64,000 nt of DNA from Liolophura sinensis (GCF_032854445.1 NC_088306.1:27067764-27131763), one strand, 5' to 3'. Shown: positions 42,369-54,473, counted from the first letter of the stretch. The notes: a model not told the origin generated them from the sequence alone. Translations and numbers: made by a program.

Positions 42369-43609
42369 TATGGAGGGAGGCGTACAGGAGATTTTTTATG
42401 TTTGGACCCAGGACGACCCTTCCTTGCGGATCGGTTGGAAGATGTCCCAGGTGCGGGTGATGTATCTATCACATCCACATCTGATGTTGAAGGACCAACG
42501 TTCTTCAACGATCCAAATTTATTAAAAGTTTGGACACGATTTCTGGTGACCTTAGAGGGACGCTTTGTTGGGCCACTAGATTTATTCGGTTTATTATTAA
42601 TTTTACTTTTAAGTTTATTTTTGGACTTATTTTTGGCATTATTATTTTTGGAGGGATTGGGTTCAGGTTTATCAGTTTTTTCTGTACTATTTGCTGGCTT
42701 TGTTTTGTTTTGTTGTATTGAGGTAGTCTGGGTTGAGCAAGAATTAAGCGCAGGTTGAGTCGACAGTTGCACGGAAGTAGACTTAGGTTTGTCGTTTCCA
42801 TTGCGTCAAGTCATTGAAGTTTGAGTAGCAACAGATATTACTCGCTTAACCAAATTGGCTGACGAAGTCTGCATAGAAGAATTAGATGGTGAGATTAATT
42901 TGCGGGATTCCTGATAAGACATATTGTTGTTGACTTTTATATTGATTATTTGTTTTTCTTTAATGAAAAGTGGACCTTCCCCTAGAAGAGGCCATGTGAT
43001 CTGTGCTGCTACAGTCGAAACTGTCATGACCTTAACTGCCGCATCGGAAACAGTTTATTTTTACACTGGCCTTTGCCGTGACCATTTTTTTTTTACAATT
43101 AAAACAAGGTGTCGGGTTAGGGATATATAAATCCACATTATCCGTATACGGACCAATGTAAATATACGACGGAAGGGCGGTAGTGTTGAAGGTCAAAAGA
43201 TAAGTATTTAGTTTAAGGATGTCACCAGATTTTTTCGTAGTCACGCCTTTCACTCTGGTAACACCCTGTGATTTCAATTCTGAGCATATTTCTTCTTGCG
43301 ATAAATCAATGATATCCCTGTCACATATATTTCCCTGGCAGCTCTTCAGGGAATTATGAGAGGGCGTAAAAACATGAATATCAGTAATTTGGCTTAAAAG
43401 CTAATTTTTTGATTGTTGTTTCCGGAAACATTCAATGAGAATGTCTCCGAATCGTAGCTTTTTAACTTTTTCAATGTACCGGCTGCTCCCTGTAAAGCCA
43501 TTTTGAATAAAAATGGATGAAGTTTCGAGGCCGGCTTTTGTTCACCCTTCTTTGAGAGAACGATGGAATCCGTCCAGATGTCCTGTCCACTATCAATCGA
43601 GTCGGACAA
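42368..43609 (-). pseudogene. LINE copy C ORF1 (gag-like)
   Basis: N-terminus MSDSIDSGQDIWTDSIVLS at 43609; then a segment at 43277-43032 with YIYIGPYTDNVDLYIPNPTP and a degenerate zinc-knuckle zone (CFNCKKK, then NCFRCGS); then a Ser/Thr/Lys-rich tail ending KSPVRLPP at 42368. Copy D shows the knuckles more clearly. ORF1 proteins of this LINE group bind the element's RNA. Three frames are needed to span it. Confidence 0.78.
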
Positions 43610-44232
43610 AACCTCTAACTTCCTCTTTTTGTCAGCACCTGAATTCGGCTAAGGGGAGGACCTGGTATATACAGTAGAGACATTTGAAGAAAGATTTAAA
43701 GAAGACATGCATACATATAATAAAAGTTCAACCCACGTGTTCCCCAGCCACCACACAGTACCAACAAGGGCGATGCCTGAACCTGGGGATACCCAGCAGG
43801 AAACACACCAAGGACTCCACATGAGGTATACTCAAATAGATGGCCTTAATATGCACACGCAATTCCCTATCACGAGCACCTCCGCCTCCCAGTGAAGAAC
43901 GTAGCACATGAGCTACCGCCTCCAACGTAACCCCGCAAACAAAATTTGAGAAATAACATTAATTCTCCAAAGAGTGGTATTGTGGAGAAATTTTGACACC
44001 ACGCAGAGACAAGGCGTGACCAAGCCGACTGACCGGATCTAACCCATCCGCCCTCAGCCTCCAGGATCCCGTCCTCAGAGCTCACGGGTCGCAACCCAAG
44101 GCAATCAGGTCGCACTCCGGTTGCCTCTAACACAACCGAGAAGATGTGAGCCTATTGTATTCACCAGGCCCATGTAAGGCTCGGAATAATTTAACAGAGT
44201 TGGATTGTAGTCAAAGTCGTCTTCATTCGTAG

Positions 44233-44325
44233 TAGTATAGGGCTGAGGGAGAGACAAACAAAATGCAACTCAGTGTAAGCGGGTATCATACATACATTGC
44301 AACAAGCAAGGGCCATTTTGCAGCT
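44233..44325 (+). repeat. Short duplicated block, copy 1
   Basis: AGACAAACAAAATGCAACTC, GGGTATCATACATACATTGC and AACAAGCAAGGGCCATTTTG recur in the same order at 44970-45055. Confidence 0.8.
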
Positions 44326-44945
44326 AAGTACAATAAATGCTTTCTCATAAAACAATAGTGACAATATGACCTATCATCAAGACAACACTAATAGCCTGGA
44401 AAGTTATCTGCAATTAAGTTTTAGATGAGCTAGTGTTACCTGCCCTTTAACTGCATATGACGTATCTATACTACGAAAACATAGAATCACTTTCATATCA
44501 TCAGCACTTAATCTCATCATGTAACAATTCTGCCAGGCCATAGAAATGGTGTCAGACTGCTTATATGCAAGTACGAGCGAGCCGTGTTAAGTGTGTGTTT
44601 GCTCATTTGCATATTGAACTTCCGAGACAGATCTTTACTTTTAATAAGGAAAGTAGTAAAACTAACTTTATTGTTGTCTATAAATACTGTTTCACTTTAT
44701 GAAGAAAACAACTAACGGTTCCTATTACGTTAATTAAAATGAACTCGACGTATTTATACATAATGATCTTTAGGTTACGTGTACATGACGTACACAACAT
44801 TTCCGGTGCTGGTTGGTGGGAGCGATGCGCGGGTGGGCCGTACCAATAAACATGAATTTACTATTACTTGTAAACTATCAATCTCCCGCAAATATCGTTC
44901 TTACGAATGTTTATGACATAACAACCCAATCGGCAACAGCATGTA

Positions 44946-45065
44946 ATACAGGAAAATGATTACCTGCGGAAGAGACAAGCAAAATGCATCCCAGTGTGAG
45001 CCGGTATCATGCGGGAAGATGTCAACATACATGACAACAAGCAAGGGCCATTTGAAGCCAATCAT
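44946..45065 (+). repeat. Short duplicated block, copy 2
   Basis: Partner of 44233-44325, with an additional GCGGGAAGATGTCAA piece. The function of either copy is unknown. Confidence 0.8.
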
Positions 45066-45069
45066 CCGC

Positions 45070-45950
45070 ATACGGCAACACACAGAATGCACAAAGCTCA
45101 TCCCATCCCAGTAACAATTCCTCATCAACAAATTAAAGTATAACATTTATGGTGGATAACTAACACAATTAAAACAACTTTAACTTTATGTCGAAAATAC
45201 CCAAATTACACGTGGAGCTTATGAAGATTTTGTGACGGATGTTGCAGGCACGTTCAGTGAACATCTCCCCCTGTGTCCCTAAGCCTTGAGCAGCGGAGCG
45301 TTGCAGAAAGGCACCGTAGTTCCGCGCCGAAGACCTTGGAGGCTTGAAAAGTTTACCCAACAGTTAGAGCGCGGACCTGTTAGAAACCCCTACAATTGGA
45401 GAGCGGTGTCTAAAAATAGCACTGGCGAATTTGGTGCTGGAAGCCAGACTGTGGAATGGTAGGTATCATATGTGCTATATATTCCTTGGATTTACTAGAG
45501 ATTTAAGTGCTCTTCAGACGGTGTAGTGTTGCGGGAAGTTGAGGATTATTACCTGGGTGGTGATTTTGAATTCTCTGGCGCAAGGAAGCGCTGCTCGTGC
45601 AGACCGTGTGTTTGTGCTAGTTGCGTACAGGCCTGATACTGAGTGCCTGACGAGTGTGACCCTTTTGATTATATACCTTATATGACACGGACTACGTGTT
45701 CCTAACCTCGACAGTGATAAGGCAGAGGCCTATATCTTCATGTATGACATATTAAAATGTTATATCTTGTAGTATGAGATCTTTACATATTAATGGAAAA
45801 GACGTAATCGTCCGTTACTTTTGAATCACAATCTGATCGGTTAGGGTCTGTAACGCTCGTCATTTTTGGAACTGTATCTAATACCGCTTAACCTGGAGAT
45901 GGAGCCGTAAAGGTAGCCATGCTCATTACATCAGCATAATGCCTTTATGA
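45070..45950. other. Unannotated stretch
   Basis: No recognised repeat or coding domain. It is slightly more GC-rich near 45230-45330. Confidence 0.35.
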
Positions 45951-45954
45951 ACAG

Positions 45955-46275
45955 TTGCAATCAAAGCACGGCTGAGATGCCTTGTTTAATTAATATTTGA
46001 CCTGGAACTCATTCACGGACTACGAATTTGAACTTTGATATGGAATTCATGCCTGGAATATCCACTCTCTGCTCGGCATCACTGAAAACTGATGACCGCT
46101 TCTCTCTTGTGTGTTACCGGCTTTATTTCCTATTTGTATAATTTCTTACATACCTTTGTCTTTGGGAGCTAGTGTTAAACGTTGTTTTGGAAATGTATCT
46201 GGCAATTATCGACTTGGAACGCCCTTTACGGACTACGAATGGTATATGAATGTCTGACATGACGCTGATATCTAT
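45955..46275 (+). repeat. R-C dispersed repeat
   Basis: Same block order as 10345-10665, including GACCTGGAACTCATTCACGG, CTCTCTTGTGTGTTACCGGC and the module-B core at 46190-46265 (GCAATTATCGACTTGGAACG). Confidence 0.85.
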
Positions 46276-46449
46276 ATGTGCGTGGTGCGACAGTGTTTCA
46301 TGTAGTACTGGATTACACGGACCCCAGACGTGTGCCACGGTGATGTTTCCTTGTGAGATTACCATTGCAGAATCTAGGCGTCTAAACATTCGAATGCCAG
46401 CCAAATTGGACGTCCCAGTTCCAAAGCAACGTATATGTTGATACATGAA

Positions 46450-46880
46450 CAGCTGCAATCAAAGCGCAAGTGAGATACAGATTATCTTATCGATAGTGAT
46501 ATTCTAGTATGGCATACGATTTGAATACTGATTTCACTCAGTCGCCTAGAACATACCTCACCAATGGAGTCGCTGTGAGTTCAAGTCACGCTCATGCTGG
46601 ATTCCTCTCCGGCCGTACGTGGGAAGGCCCCTCAGCAACCTGCGGATGGTCGTGGGTTGCCTCCCACCTTTATGGTGGTCGCCGTCGTATAAGTGAAATA
46701 GTCTTGAGGACGGCGTAAAACACCAATCAAGTAAATAAATAAATAGAACATACCTTGCGTCTTTCCAACATCATTGAACTGTTGTCTGCTTCTCTTTCCA
46801 TGATTCCATCCGATTTTCCTACCGTACATTGGTCCTTATTGGTAACTTCTGGTAAACGAATGTCTGTGTTGACGCATAGA
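46450..46880 (-). repeat. R-B dispersed repeat, split by a SINE-A
   Basis: R-B sequence in the orientation of 33110 (TTGAATACTGATTTCACTCA; then, after the SINE, GCGTCTTTCCAACATCATTG and a module A remnant near 46830). The SINE lies at 46559-46743. Confidence 0.78.
46559..46743 (+). repeat. SINE-A, 5'-truncated
   Basis: Starts at CACCAATGGAGTCGCTGTGA, so the A-box half of the head is missing. Body, 3' domain (GAGGACGGCGTAAAACACC) and tail are present. A perfect 12-bp target duplication TAGAACATACCT flanks it (46547-46558 and 46744-46755), showing that it was already truncated when inserted. Confidence 0.95.
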
Positions 46881-47359
46881 TAAAACGCCGCGATCCAATT
46901 TAAATTGAGGAATATACAGATGAAAAAATGCAGTATGTTTATTGCAATTTATCAGACGTCACTGGTCTAGTAAGGTCCTCCGCTAATTGCTAACAAAGTA
47001 AGGATAATTTTCTGTCAACATTGAAACTGTCCCTCTTGTAATTTCGGGAAATGTAGTGGCAGGAAATTTTAGCAAAAGTGTGTCCTTGAGAGCATTGGTT
47101 ATCAACGTTTCCACAGGTCGACAACCAGCCCTCAACTCTGCACTTGATTAGATAGACTTGGTTATGCATAAGAACGACCATTATACATAAGTCTGTTTCT
47201 TATACGTCCTGTTTTTGTTGTCTTCTGAGAATTAATAATTGAAGACTGCGCTGAACGTAAGCATGATTTTTGTTTGCTTTATCTCCGGTTTTTGGTTTTC
47301 TTTTTAGGGGATTAATTTAGTCATAGTCAAGACAACCACATATCGCAGTACGTATAGGT

Positions 47360-47695
47360 ATGAGTGCACTTGACCTCCATTATGTCAAGCAACATAACGT
47401 CAGCTGGAAGGACAATCAGTTCAATTACACCAGACGTTCCTTCCGTTGTATATTTGCATTGGGCCGTATAGGGTTAATGTGGATTTATATGTCCCTAAAC
47501 CGACACGTTGTTTCACTTCCCAAAAATTTGGTCACGGCAAGGGCCAATGTAGGAATAAAGGTCATGATGGTTTTGACTGTAGCAGCACAGATAAGTGCTG
47601 CCTTTGCGGTGCTGATCACATGGCCTCTTCTAGGGACTGCCCAAAACTGTCATAAAGAAAAACAAATTACCAATATGACAGTCAAAACAATATAA
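47360..47695 (+). pseudogene. LINE copy D ORF1 with CCHC zinc knuckles
   Basis: One frame (47446-47655) contains VDLYVPKPTRCFTSQKFGHG, continuing to a second knuckle with C-L-C-G-A-D-H-M-A-S-S-R-D-C. The first knuckle has Ser where the second Cys is expected (CFTSQKFGHGKGQC). The upstream part (47360-47450) is in a different frame. The same protein's Lys/Ser-rich C-terminal tail lies at 48027-48326 after the SINE-A. ORF1 proteins coat LINE RNA. Confidence 0.82.
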
Positions 47696-47740
47696 CTTAT
47701 CAGGAAGCCCGCAAATTAGTCTTATCCTTTAATACTTCTC

Positions 47741-47995
47741 GGGGCCTCCGTGGCTCAGTTGATTAGCGCGCTAGCGCAGCGTAATGACCCGGGAGTCTCT
47801 CACCAATGCGGTCGCTGTGAGTTCATGCTGGCTTTCTCTCCGGCCGTACGTGGGAAGGTCTTGCAGCAACCTGCAGATGGTCGTGGGTTTCCCCCGGGCT
47901 CTGCCGGGTTTCCACTCACCACAATGCTGACCACCGTCGTACAAGTGAAATATTTATGAGTACGGCGTAAAACACCAATCAAATAAATAAATAAA
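47741..47995 (+). repeat. SINE-A, full length, inserted in LINE copy D
   Basis: Complete head, body, 3' domain and tail, with a small deletion after GAGTTCA in the B-box region. A perfect 12-bp target duplication TTAATACTTCTC flanks it (47729-47740 and 47996-48007). LINE ORF1 sequence continues on both sides. Confidence 0.96.
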
Positions 47996-48489
47996 TTAAT
48001 ACTTCTCTGCAGACTTACTTGTCAGTGTGGTCAGGCGAATAACATCTGCTACTACCCAAACTTCATTGACTTGGCCCATTGGAAACGACAAACCTAGCTC
48101 TACTTCTGAGCAACTTTCGGCTCAACCTGCGCTTAATTCTTGTTCAAACCAGAGTATTTCAATACAAGAAATAAAACCAGTAAATAATACCGAACTAACT
48201 GATAAACCTGAATCGAACCCGTCTCAAAAGAACAATGCCAAAAAAAAGTTCAAATCTAAAACTAAAAGCGGTAATAATAATAATAAACCTAGTGGTCCCC
48301 ACAAAACGTCCCTTTTAGGCCACTAGGGGTCCTGTTCAAACTGTTAATAAGTTTCGATCGTTGGAGGACGTTGGTCCTTCAACATAACATACGGATGTGA
48401 CGGATACATCACCCGCGTCCGGGAGATCTTCCAGCCGATCCGCAAGTAACGGTCTCATAACGATAATTCATCAACACGCCTCCCCCCAT

Positions 48490-48960
48490 AATGTCTATAT
48501 ATGACAAAATTATACAGTGGAATTGTCGAGGCCTGAGGGTAAATTTTATTAAAATGAAGATAAATGCACCTGAAGATATATGAAAAAGATAAAATAACTC
48601 TTAAAAATTATTTATTATACAGCACTTATTCAAGTGAATAAACAGCGAGCTACATGCGGCCCTTCTATCTCTATAAATAACAATATTATTCACAGCCCTG
48701 TTGCTCTGGATACAGAGCTTTCGGCTGTGGCCGTTCGTGTTTCATTGTCCGAAACTATCACATTATGTTCGGTTTATATTCCTCCCAACATATCTTTGTC
48801 AATTTTCAAGTCACATAATTTTTATAGAACAATTGCCAAAACCTTTTATAATTATAGGAGATTTTAATTCTCATAACCCCCAATGGGTCGGTAATAACAT
48901 AAATAATAGGGACAAGATAGTGGGAGACTTCTTATCTGAGGAGGTACTGTGTTATTTCAA
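48490..48960 (+). pseudogene. LINE copy D endonuclease
   Basis: DNA from 48496 encodes an IIQWN-R-G-like start (frameshifted). From 48660 the frame has SISINNNIIHSPVALDTEL, AVAVRVSLSETITLCSVYIP and, one frame over, IIIGDFNSHNPQWVGNNI, the GDFNxHNPxWG motif of APE-type LINE endonucleases. The catalytic S-D-H end is not at its normal place because the element is deleted at about 48970. Confidence 0.83.
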
Positions 48961-49199
48961 TGAAGTTTCTAACGCCTATTTACAGCATTTGAAAGTTGGA
49001 GATAATGTATTAACTTCTCCATCCGATATGGATAATAAGTTAGCTGAGACAATTTCTAAGAAATCTTCTTCTCAGAATTATAAGGAGAAAGTTCAGTTGC
49101 CCTTTACTTCTAAAAATTTAGAAGATTACATAATCGTCCTTTTTTATTTCTACGAACTTAAAACTGCATTTAAAAAGGCATACGTTACTGCTTGTGGTC

Positions 49200-50140
49200 C
49201 TGATAACGTATATTTTCAATTTCTGAACCATTTACCACCTGAGCCACATGAGACTCTTGGACTTCCTTAATAATACTTGGATAACTGGTAATTTTCCACC
49301 CTCATGGAGGGATGCGTGTATTATCCCGGTCCCCAAGCCGGGTAAGGCTCATGCTGATCCGTCTGATTACCGTCCCATAGCTCTTTTTATTAGCTGTGTC
49401 TAACTATGGACTATGGAACGTATGATAAATGATAGAATTGTTTGGCTTTTAGAAACAAACAATTTAATATTTGTGTGTTTTTTAGCAAGGTCGATCAACT
49501 TTGTTCGATTTAAAACCTTCATTCGGGATGGTTTTATCAATAATGAACATATGGTGTCTATATTTTTTTAGCTTGAGAAGGCCTACGACACCACATGGAA
49601 CTATGCTATTTTAAAGGATCTTTCCGATATGAGCCTTAAAGGTCGATTACCCACATTTTTATCAGAATATTTATCTGATGGCCAGTTTAAGGTATATTAT
49701 CGCCAACATATTTTAATATAAAAATAAATATCTTAACCAAAACATTAACATCTGGCACAGAGATTTCATTATACGTGGATGATTTCTTTATATGCTACCG
49801 TGCTAAAATTATGAATAACATCGAACATCAGCTGCAGCGTTGTCTCAATAAGATCCAGAAATGGGCAACTGAAAACTGTTTTAGATTTTCAACATTTACT
49901 GTCGTTGGTATGCGTTTTTGTAATAGGCGGAAATTACATCTTTGATCATGATCTAAATTTTTGTGGTAAACACATTAAAATTATCTGTGAAACTAAATTG
50001 GGTACAATATTCGATAATAAATTATCTTTTATACCCGATATAAAAATGCTTAAATCTAAATGTAAAAAGGCTCTCGATATAATCAAGGTCGTGCCTAGCT
50101 CCGATTGGGGTGCTCTCTTTCATCCTCGTCTGGGAGGTTG
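49200..50140 (+). pseudogene. LINE copy D reverse transcriptase
   Basis: Blocks in order: CIIPVPKPGKA-like DNA at 49320, YRPIAL-like at 49370, motif A (K-A-Y-D-T-T-W) at about 49575, LKGRLPTFLSEYLSDGQFKV, and the catalytic motif C as ISLYVDDFFICYRA at about 49775, with both Asp residues present. The PQGS motif B is lost to a deletion near 49690. RT thumb sequence continues to 50140 (NKIQKWATENCF, then KSKCKKALDIIKVV). Several frames are required. Confidence 0.87.
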
Positions 50141-50659
50141 ATGTCACCCCAGAGACTCTCAATGCAGCAGGTGATTCTAAATTAAAATTTAGCGAGCTTG
50201 TTTTGCGATCTTCCTATAGAACTATCCCTAAGGCCTCGACAAATGCAAAATCCAAAAGTAAACTCTGGTACGACAATGATTGTCGTAAATTCAATGACTG
50301 TCGTGAAGCCATAAAGGACCGGAAAAAAGCTGAACGCATATTGAATCATTGTTAAACAAGGTTAGTATTTTAGTGCTAAAGCTCGTCTATTACTTAAGTC
50401 CAACAGACGATCTTGTTGGTGGAACTTTGCTTCAGGCATTGCATGAAAAACACCCATGCGTAAGGTCTGGAACATGGCTCAGAAACTTAAGGCCAAAAAT
50501 AATAAAGTAAAAGTCCAGCATTGAAAGACGGAGATAATGTATTAACTTCTCCATCAGATATACTTGAGATAAATTAGCTGAGACAAATTCTAAGAAATCT
50601 TCTGATGACAGTTACTCTTCAGAATTTCTTCTGGGCGTTCCCAGAGGGCAGTGATATGT

Positions 50660-50830
50660 AGTGACTCGCTCTCTTGCCTTTTGGCAATGCAGAGTAATAA
50701 ATTTATTCTGTTGGATACCGAGACATATTAGTATTCATGGAAACAAATTCGTAGACAGGAAGGCAAAAGCTGCCCTTAATAAATCCACATCCAAAGTTTT
50801 ACGGATCCCTTTTACGGATTTCGTTCTAAT
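50660..50830 (+). pseudogene. LINE copy D RNase H fragment
   Basis: The frame contains FCWIPRHISIHGNKFVDRKAKAALN, matching the last RNase H block (W-I-P-x-H-x-x-x-x-G-N-x-x-A-D) with the final catalytic Asp in VDRKA. Only the C-terminal third of the domain remains. RNase H in a LINE is a feature of the I/Nimb/R1-like groups. Confidence 0.88.
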
Positions 50831-51928
50831 ATTCTTACATATATTCGTCGCCTTTGGCAGGGTGAATGGCACATTCAGGTCCATAATAAGTTGCATAGTG
50901 TTCGCCCTGTCATTGGCTGTAATTTGTATACTCACGGTATGTCTCAAAGAGGCCAAGTGGTGTTAACGAGGTGTCCCGTCGGACATTCTCGTCTATTCTC
51001 GTGTAACTCACAATTTTTTTATGATGGGGGCTCTGCTCCAGAGTGTGCTGGATGCTGAATACGGCATCAAACATATCCTGGTTGCCTGTGTAGACATGGT
51101 CCATGTTCGGCAATGATTTTACAGGCAACTCCATATATGAGTTGTTTAACAGCATCTGTGGCGATGTTGTTATGAGGTTCGTGAGGGCCACTGGCCTATA
51201 TTATTAGATATAAGTCTTAATTATTGTTAATATATGAAGATAAAAACATACATAGTTTTTCTAGACAAAATTATTTTTAAAAATATGGTGGTTTTTGAGT
51301 TTTAACTCCATTGGTTTTTCTTATCTGATTTTAAACCTGCCCAAACATTTGTGTTTGATGTTCTCACTACCATATCGAAAACCTGAACCGCCTCATGTTT
51401 TCAACTTGTTTTTGCCTCGATATGGATGAGATATTGCCGATGTGGCGTTAAGCCATAATCATTCATGTATTTCTTCGTTGCAGCGCTGTGATTTTACTCT
51501 CTACACTGTACTTCTTTAATTACATCATAATTAGGTTGTGTTGATTGTTGATTAATCGTGATAAATGACTTGGAGCGTCTATTTCGGTTGATGGTTGGTA
51601 TAAGGATGTCTTACTTTGAACTCGAGATTGAAGACCAATCCATGATCCGTATACTCTAATTTTTCTGACAAGACAGACACAAATATGTGGCCGCTCATAT
51701 AGTTCCCCATCGTCCACAATAACTTCTTGATCTGTCGGATATCTTAGTTATATATCATAAATGATCTAGGCAAATTATTTGCTTTAATCACACTCCTTTG
51801 GGATTCGGGATAGTACTCAAATTGATTTCATTTTTCAAATATCGGCTCCGATCTGTTTCTATATTTGTGAACTGGAGGGCTTTGCTACATTTCAGCTCAT
51901 GAGAAATAGATAGATAAGGAAGTCCCAG

Positions 51929-52074
51929 GAGGAACGCTTTCTCTTGTATATATATCTTCAACAAGAATCTTTTATCCATATTCGCCACTCCTCCAAACTC
52001 GGAGGAACGTTTTCTCTTGTATATCCTTCAACAAGAATCTTTAATCCATATTCGCCGCCACTCCAAACTCGGTT
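51929..52074. repeat. 73-bp tandem duplication
   Basis: GAGGAACGYTTTCTCTTGTA to CCACTCCAAACTCGG occurs twice in direct succession, with a 2-6 bp length difference. Confidence 0.92.
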
Positions 52075-52079
52075 TTTTA

Positions 52080-53480
52080 TGGCCTGATGAATTTTTGTGC
52101 TATTTGACACGGAAGTACAAAGACTGACTTTAATGGAGAACTTTTAAGAAAGAGTGATTATTCACATTTGGTTGTACTCTTTCATGTTGGTTTCTAAGCT
52201 GATTCGAAGAGGTACCGTGTTGGCTTATGAAGTGCTCGGGTAGTGCTCTTTTTGATGTGTAACACAGCATCAACTCTGATAGATGTGACTCTTTCACACG
52301 GAAAGTACCTTTAACAACACAAACAATAGAGCATTCAGTTCATACATGCTAATTGTAAGAACAAAAACGTGTAGGTCCACCACCAAGATACGCGTTAGGC
52401 TGACATATTGTGAATATGTGCGATGATCCACTGTCAAGAGCGGTGTGTGCATAGAATATCAAGAAGGGTCCCGCGGCGATATTAGAAAATCTTTACGCGT
52501 CACACATTTTGAACATATTCATTTGAAGGCCAGCAACCATGTCCAAATCAGTAAGTTGTGTCTTCTTTCTTGTTTTTTGTCGTGGTGCCACGGTGTGTAT
52601 GATGTTGCCATGAACATTTACACGAGCAGTTAAAATAAAGCCCTAACTGGGGATAATCGATTAGAGGCTTTACAGGTTACGTGTGACAATATTATAACAC
52701 TGTAATTAAGTGGGCCTGTCTAATGTTTACTGAAGATGTTTTACAGGCTGTGCACCAACCTCATTTTGCAATTCTTACAAATACTCAGCTTATGTCTTTT
52801 ATTCAATTACCTACGCCAATAAGGAATAAGATTTCCATCATTACTAAACATGCATGTACTAAATTTTGGTTTTGAAACATTCGTGTACCAACTGTCAGCC
52901 AAAAAGTACGTTCCACGTCAGTAATCGCAAGATTGCTTGGTGAAGCTTTGTAGTTCGTTACACTGGTCTAACTTTGTATTCATGTTTTGATTTCGAAACT
53001 GACTTAAGCTGATGTTGAAAGCATGTTTTGAAGTTTATGTTGTTGGAAATTAGGTTGATTCGATATGCTACATCTGGTAACACACGCACAGTTCTTTCTT
53101 ACTAGACCCAGTAATGTGACAAATCACACCTGATCAGTTACATATTGAACAGTGAAATACTGTCATTTATTGTCTGAGTGCCATTTAATGCTCACTCTCT
53201 GCTATGGTCGTCTGGAAAATGGTCTGCGATACGGCACATTGGCACCAGACTTCCGCAAATGGCCAGCTTGGAACCGTTACATTTACTATAGGCCCACACA
53301 CAACACATGCTCGTAATGAGGACACTCATTTTACACCACATATTATACAGTCTGTCTTGATTTCGAAGCCAGCAAACAGCAAATTATCACTGGCATTATA
53401 CGAGCAAGTCCTGTCCCAAAACACCTAATTAAATGTGTAGTTTGACTCCCCCGTCGGGTTTCAGACCGACAAATCGGCTG
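52080..53480. other. Unannotated stretch
   Basis: Unique-looking sequence. A faint R-A core (CAGGTTACGTGTGACAATAT) is seen near 52670. No gene recognised. Confidence 0.35.
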
Positions 53481-53524
53481 TGTTGGCCCGGGTATTGATC
53501 CATGTTTGGTCCTTGGCCAAGAAA

Positions 53525-53992
53525 AGCAGGCCACTGACTAGCAGGTCGATGACTAGCAGGCCACTCACTAGCAGGCCGTCGACAAGCAGGCCACTGACTA
53601 GCAGGCCACTTACTAGGCCAATGACTAGCAGGCCACTGACTAGCAGGCCACTGACTAGCAGGCCACTGACTAGAAGGCCGATGACTAGCAGGCCACTCAC
53701 TAGCAGGTCACTGACTAGCAGACGACTGACTAGAAGGTCAATGACTAGAAGGCCAATGACTAGAAGGCCACTGACTAGCAGGCCCCTGACTAGCAGGCCA
53801 ATGACTAGCAGGCCGATGACTAGAAGGCCACTGACTAGAAGGTCAAAGAGTAGAAGGCCAATGACTAGAAGGCTACTGACTAGCAGGCTACTGACTAGCA
53901 GGCCACTGACTAGAAGGCCAATGACTAGCAGGCCGATGACTAGCAGGCCATTGACTAGAAGGCCATTGACTAGAAGGCCGATGACTAGCAGG
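53525..53992. repeat. 15-bp minisatellite, about 31 units
   Basis: The unit GACTAGCAGGCCACT is repeated about 31 times with substitutions (AGCAGG/AGAAGG, CCACT/CCAAT/CCGAT). All units are 15 bp except one of 12 bp, so frame is kept throughout. One plus-strand frame (53480-54034) and one minus-strand frame (53700-53461, over the left half) are open, giving T-S-R-P-L and V-S-G-L-L type pentapeptides. Confidence 0.97.
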
Positions 53993-54473
53993 TGTGCTAG
54001 CTCACATGCGCTCCTGCTGAGTTTATGTATATAAAGTCCTTCCGGAGAAGTAAAATGTAAATGTTGGGTGTTTCAAAAAATCTTGATCTTCGAGTACTGA
54101 ACAGTTACTCACGGATGAGAATTAAATTTTAAAGAATATCTTAGATTCTATCACATTTTATGTTCAATATGGCGAGTTTTACCGTGTCAAAATCCATTGA
54201 TGTGACTAGTAAGTGCTCCATTTTACCATTTGACGGGCTGCAGAGTCAACTGTTTGCTTGTGACATCACGCGATCCTTATCACTCTGTGCATGTGTGTTC
54301 GGCCCAAGTGCAAACACGCATTTTAAAATGATTTATACGCCATCCAAACCGCTCATATTCATATTATTTTTTTCATTTCTGCTATGAATATGTGTATAAC
54401 TTCAGGTACGTCTGTTATTAGCAAACTGGTCATCAATGACATTTTCATGGAAGTAGTGTACCAGACCTGATAG

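Larger units (their letters stand above)
38822..43660 (-). mobile_element. LINE copy C (I/Nimb-like), most complete copy
   Basis: Minus-strand order: ORF1 N-terminus (43609-43394), zinc-knuckle part (43277-43030), Lys/Pro-rich tail (42772-42368), endonuclease (42368-41640), linker (41640-41100), RT (40900-40436), R-C insertion (40320-39965), RNase H and C-terminal region (39960-39050), 3' end (39050-38822). GC-rich sequence from 43660 to about 44140 may be its 5' UTR. Frameshifts and stops are many. The carboxy part retains CIGCDAEYGVKHIL, matching copies A and D. Confidence 0.88.
47345..51470 (+). mobile_element. LINE copy D (I/Nimb-like), shuffled internal order
   Basis: Plus-strand order: ORF1 with zinc knuckles (47360-48330, split by a SINE-A), endonuclease (48490-48960), a short linker piece (48980-49140), RT (49200-50140), then a second, out-of-place linker segment (50145-50625), RNase H (50660-50960) and the C-terminal region and 3' tail (50960-51470). 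Numerous frameshifts. The tail reads GATATTGCCGATGTGGCGTT...ATCATTCATG, as in the other copies. Confidence 0.88.

Noticed and set aside
42402-42758. A 118-codon plus-strand frame, hydrophobic
   Set aside because: It is antisense to the Lys/Asn-rich ORF1 tail of LINE copy C; the codons are simply complementary to that repeat-rich sequence.
43660-44140. Independent GC-rich gene
   Set aside because: It joins the 5' side of LINE copy C and shows no domain. It more likely represents the LINE 5' UTR or flanking sequence, and the boundary is unclear.
47800-47982. Open frames within SINE-A copies (similar translations at several loci)
   Set aside because: The similarity of the peptides is a by-product of the repeated non-coding SINE sequence.
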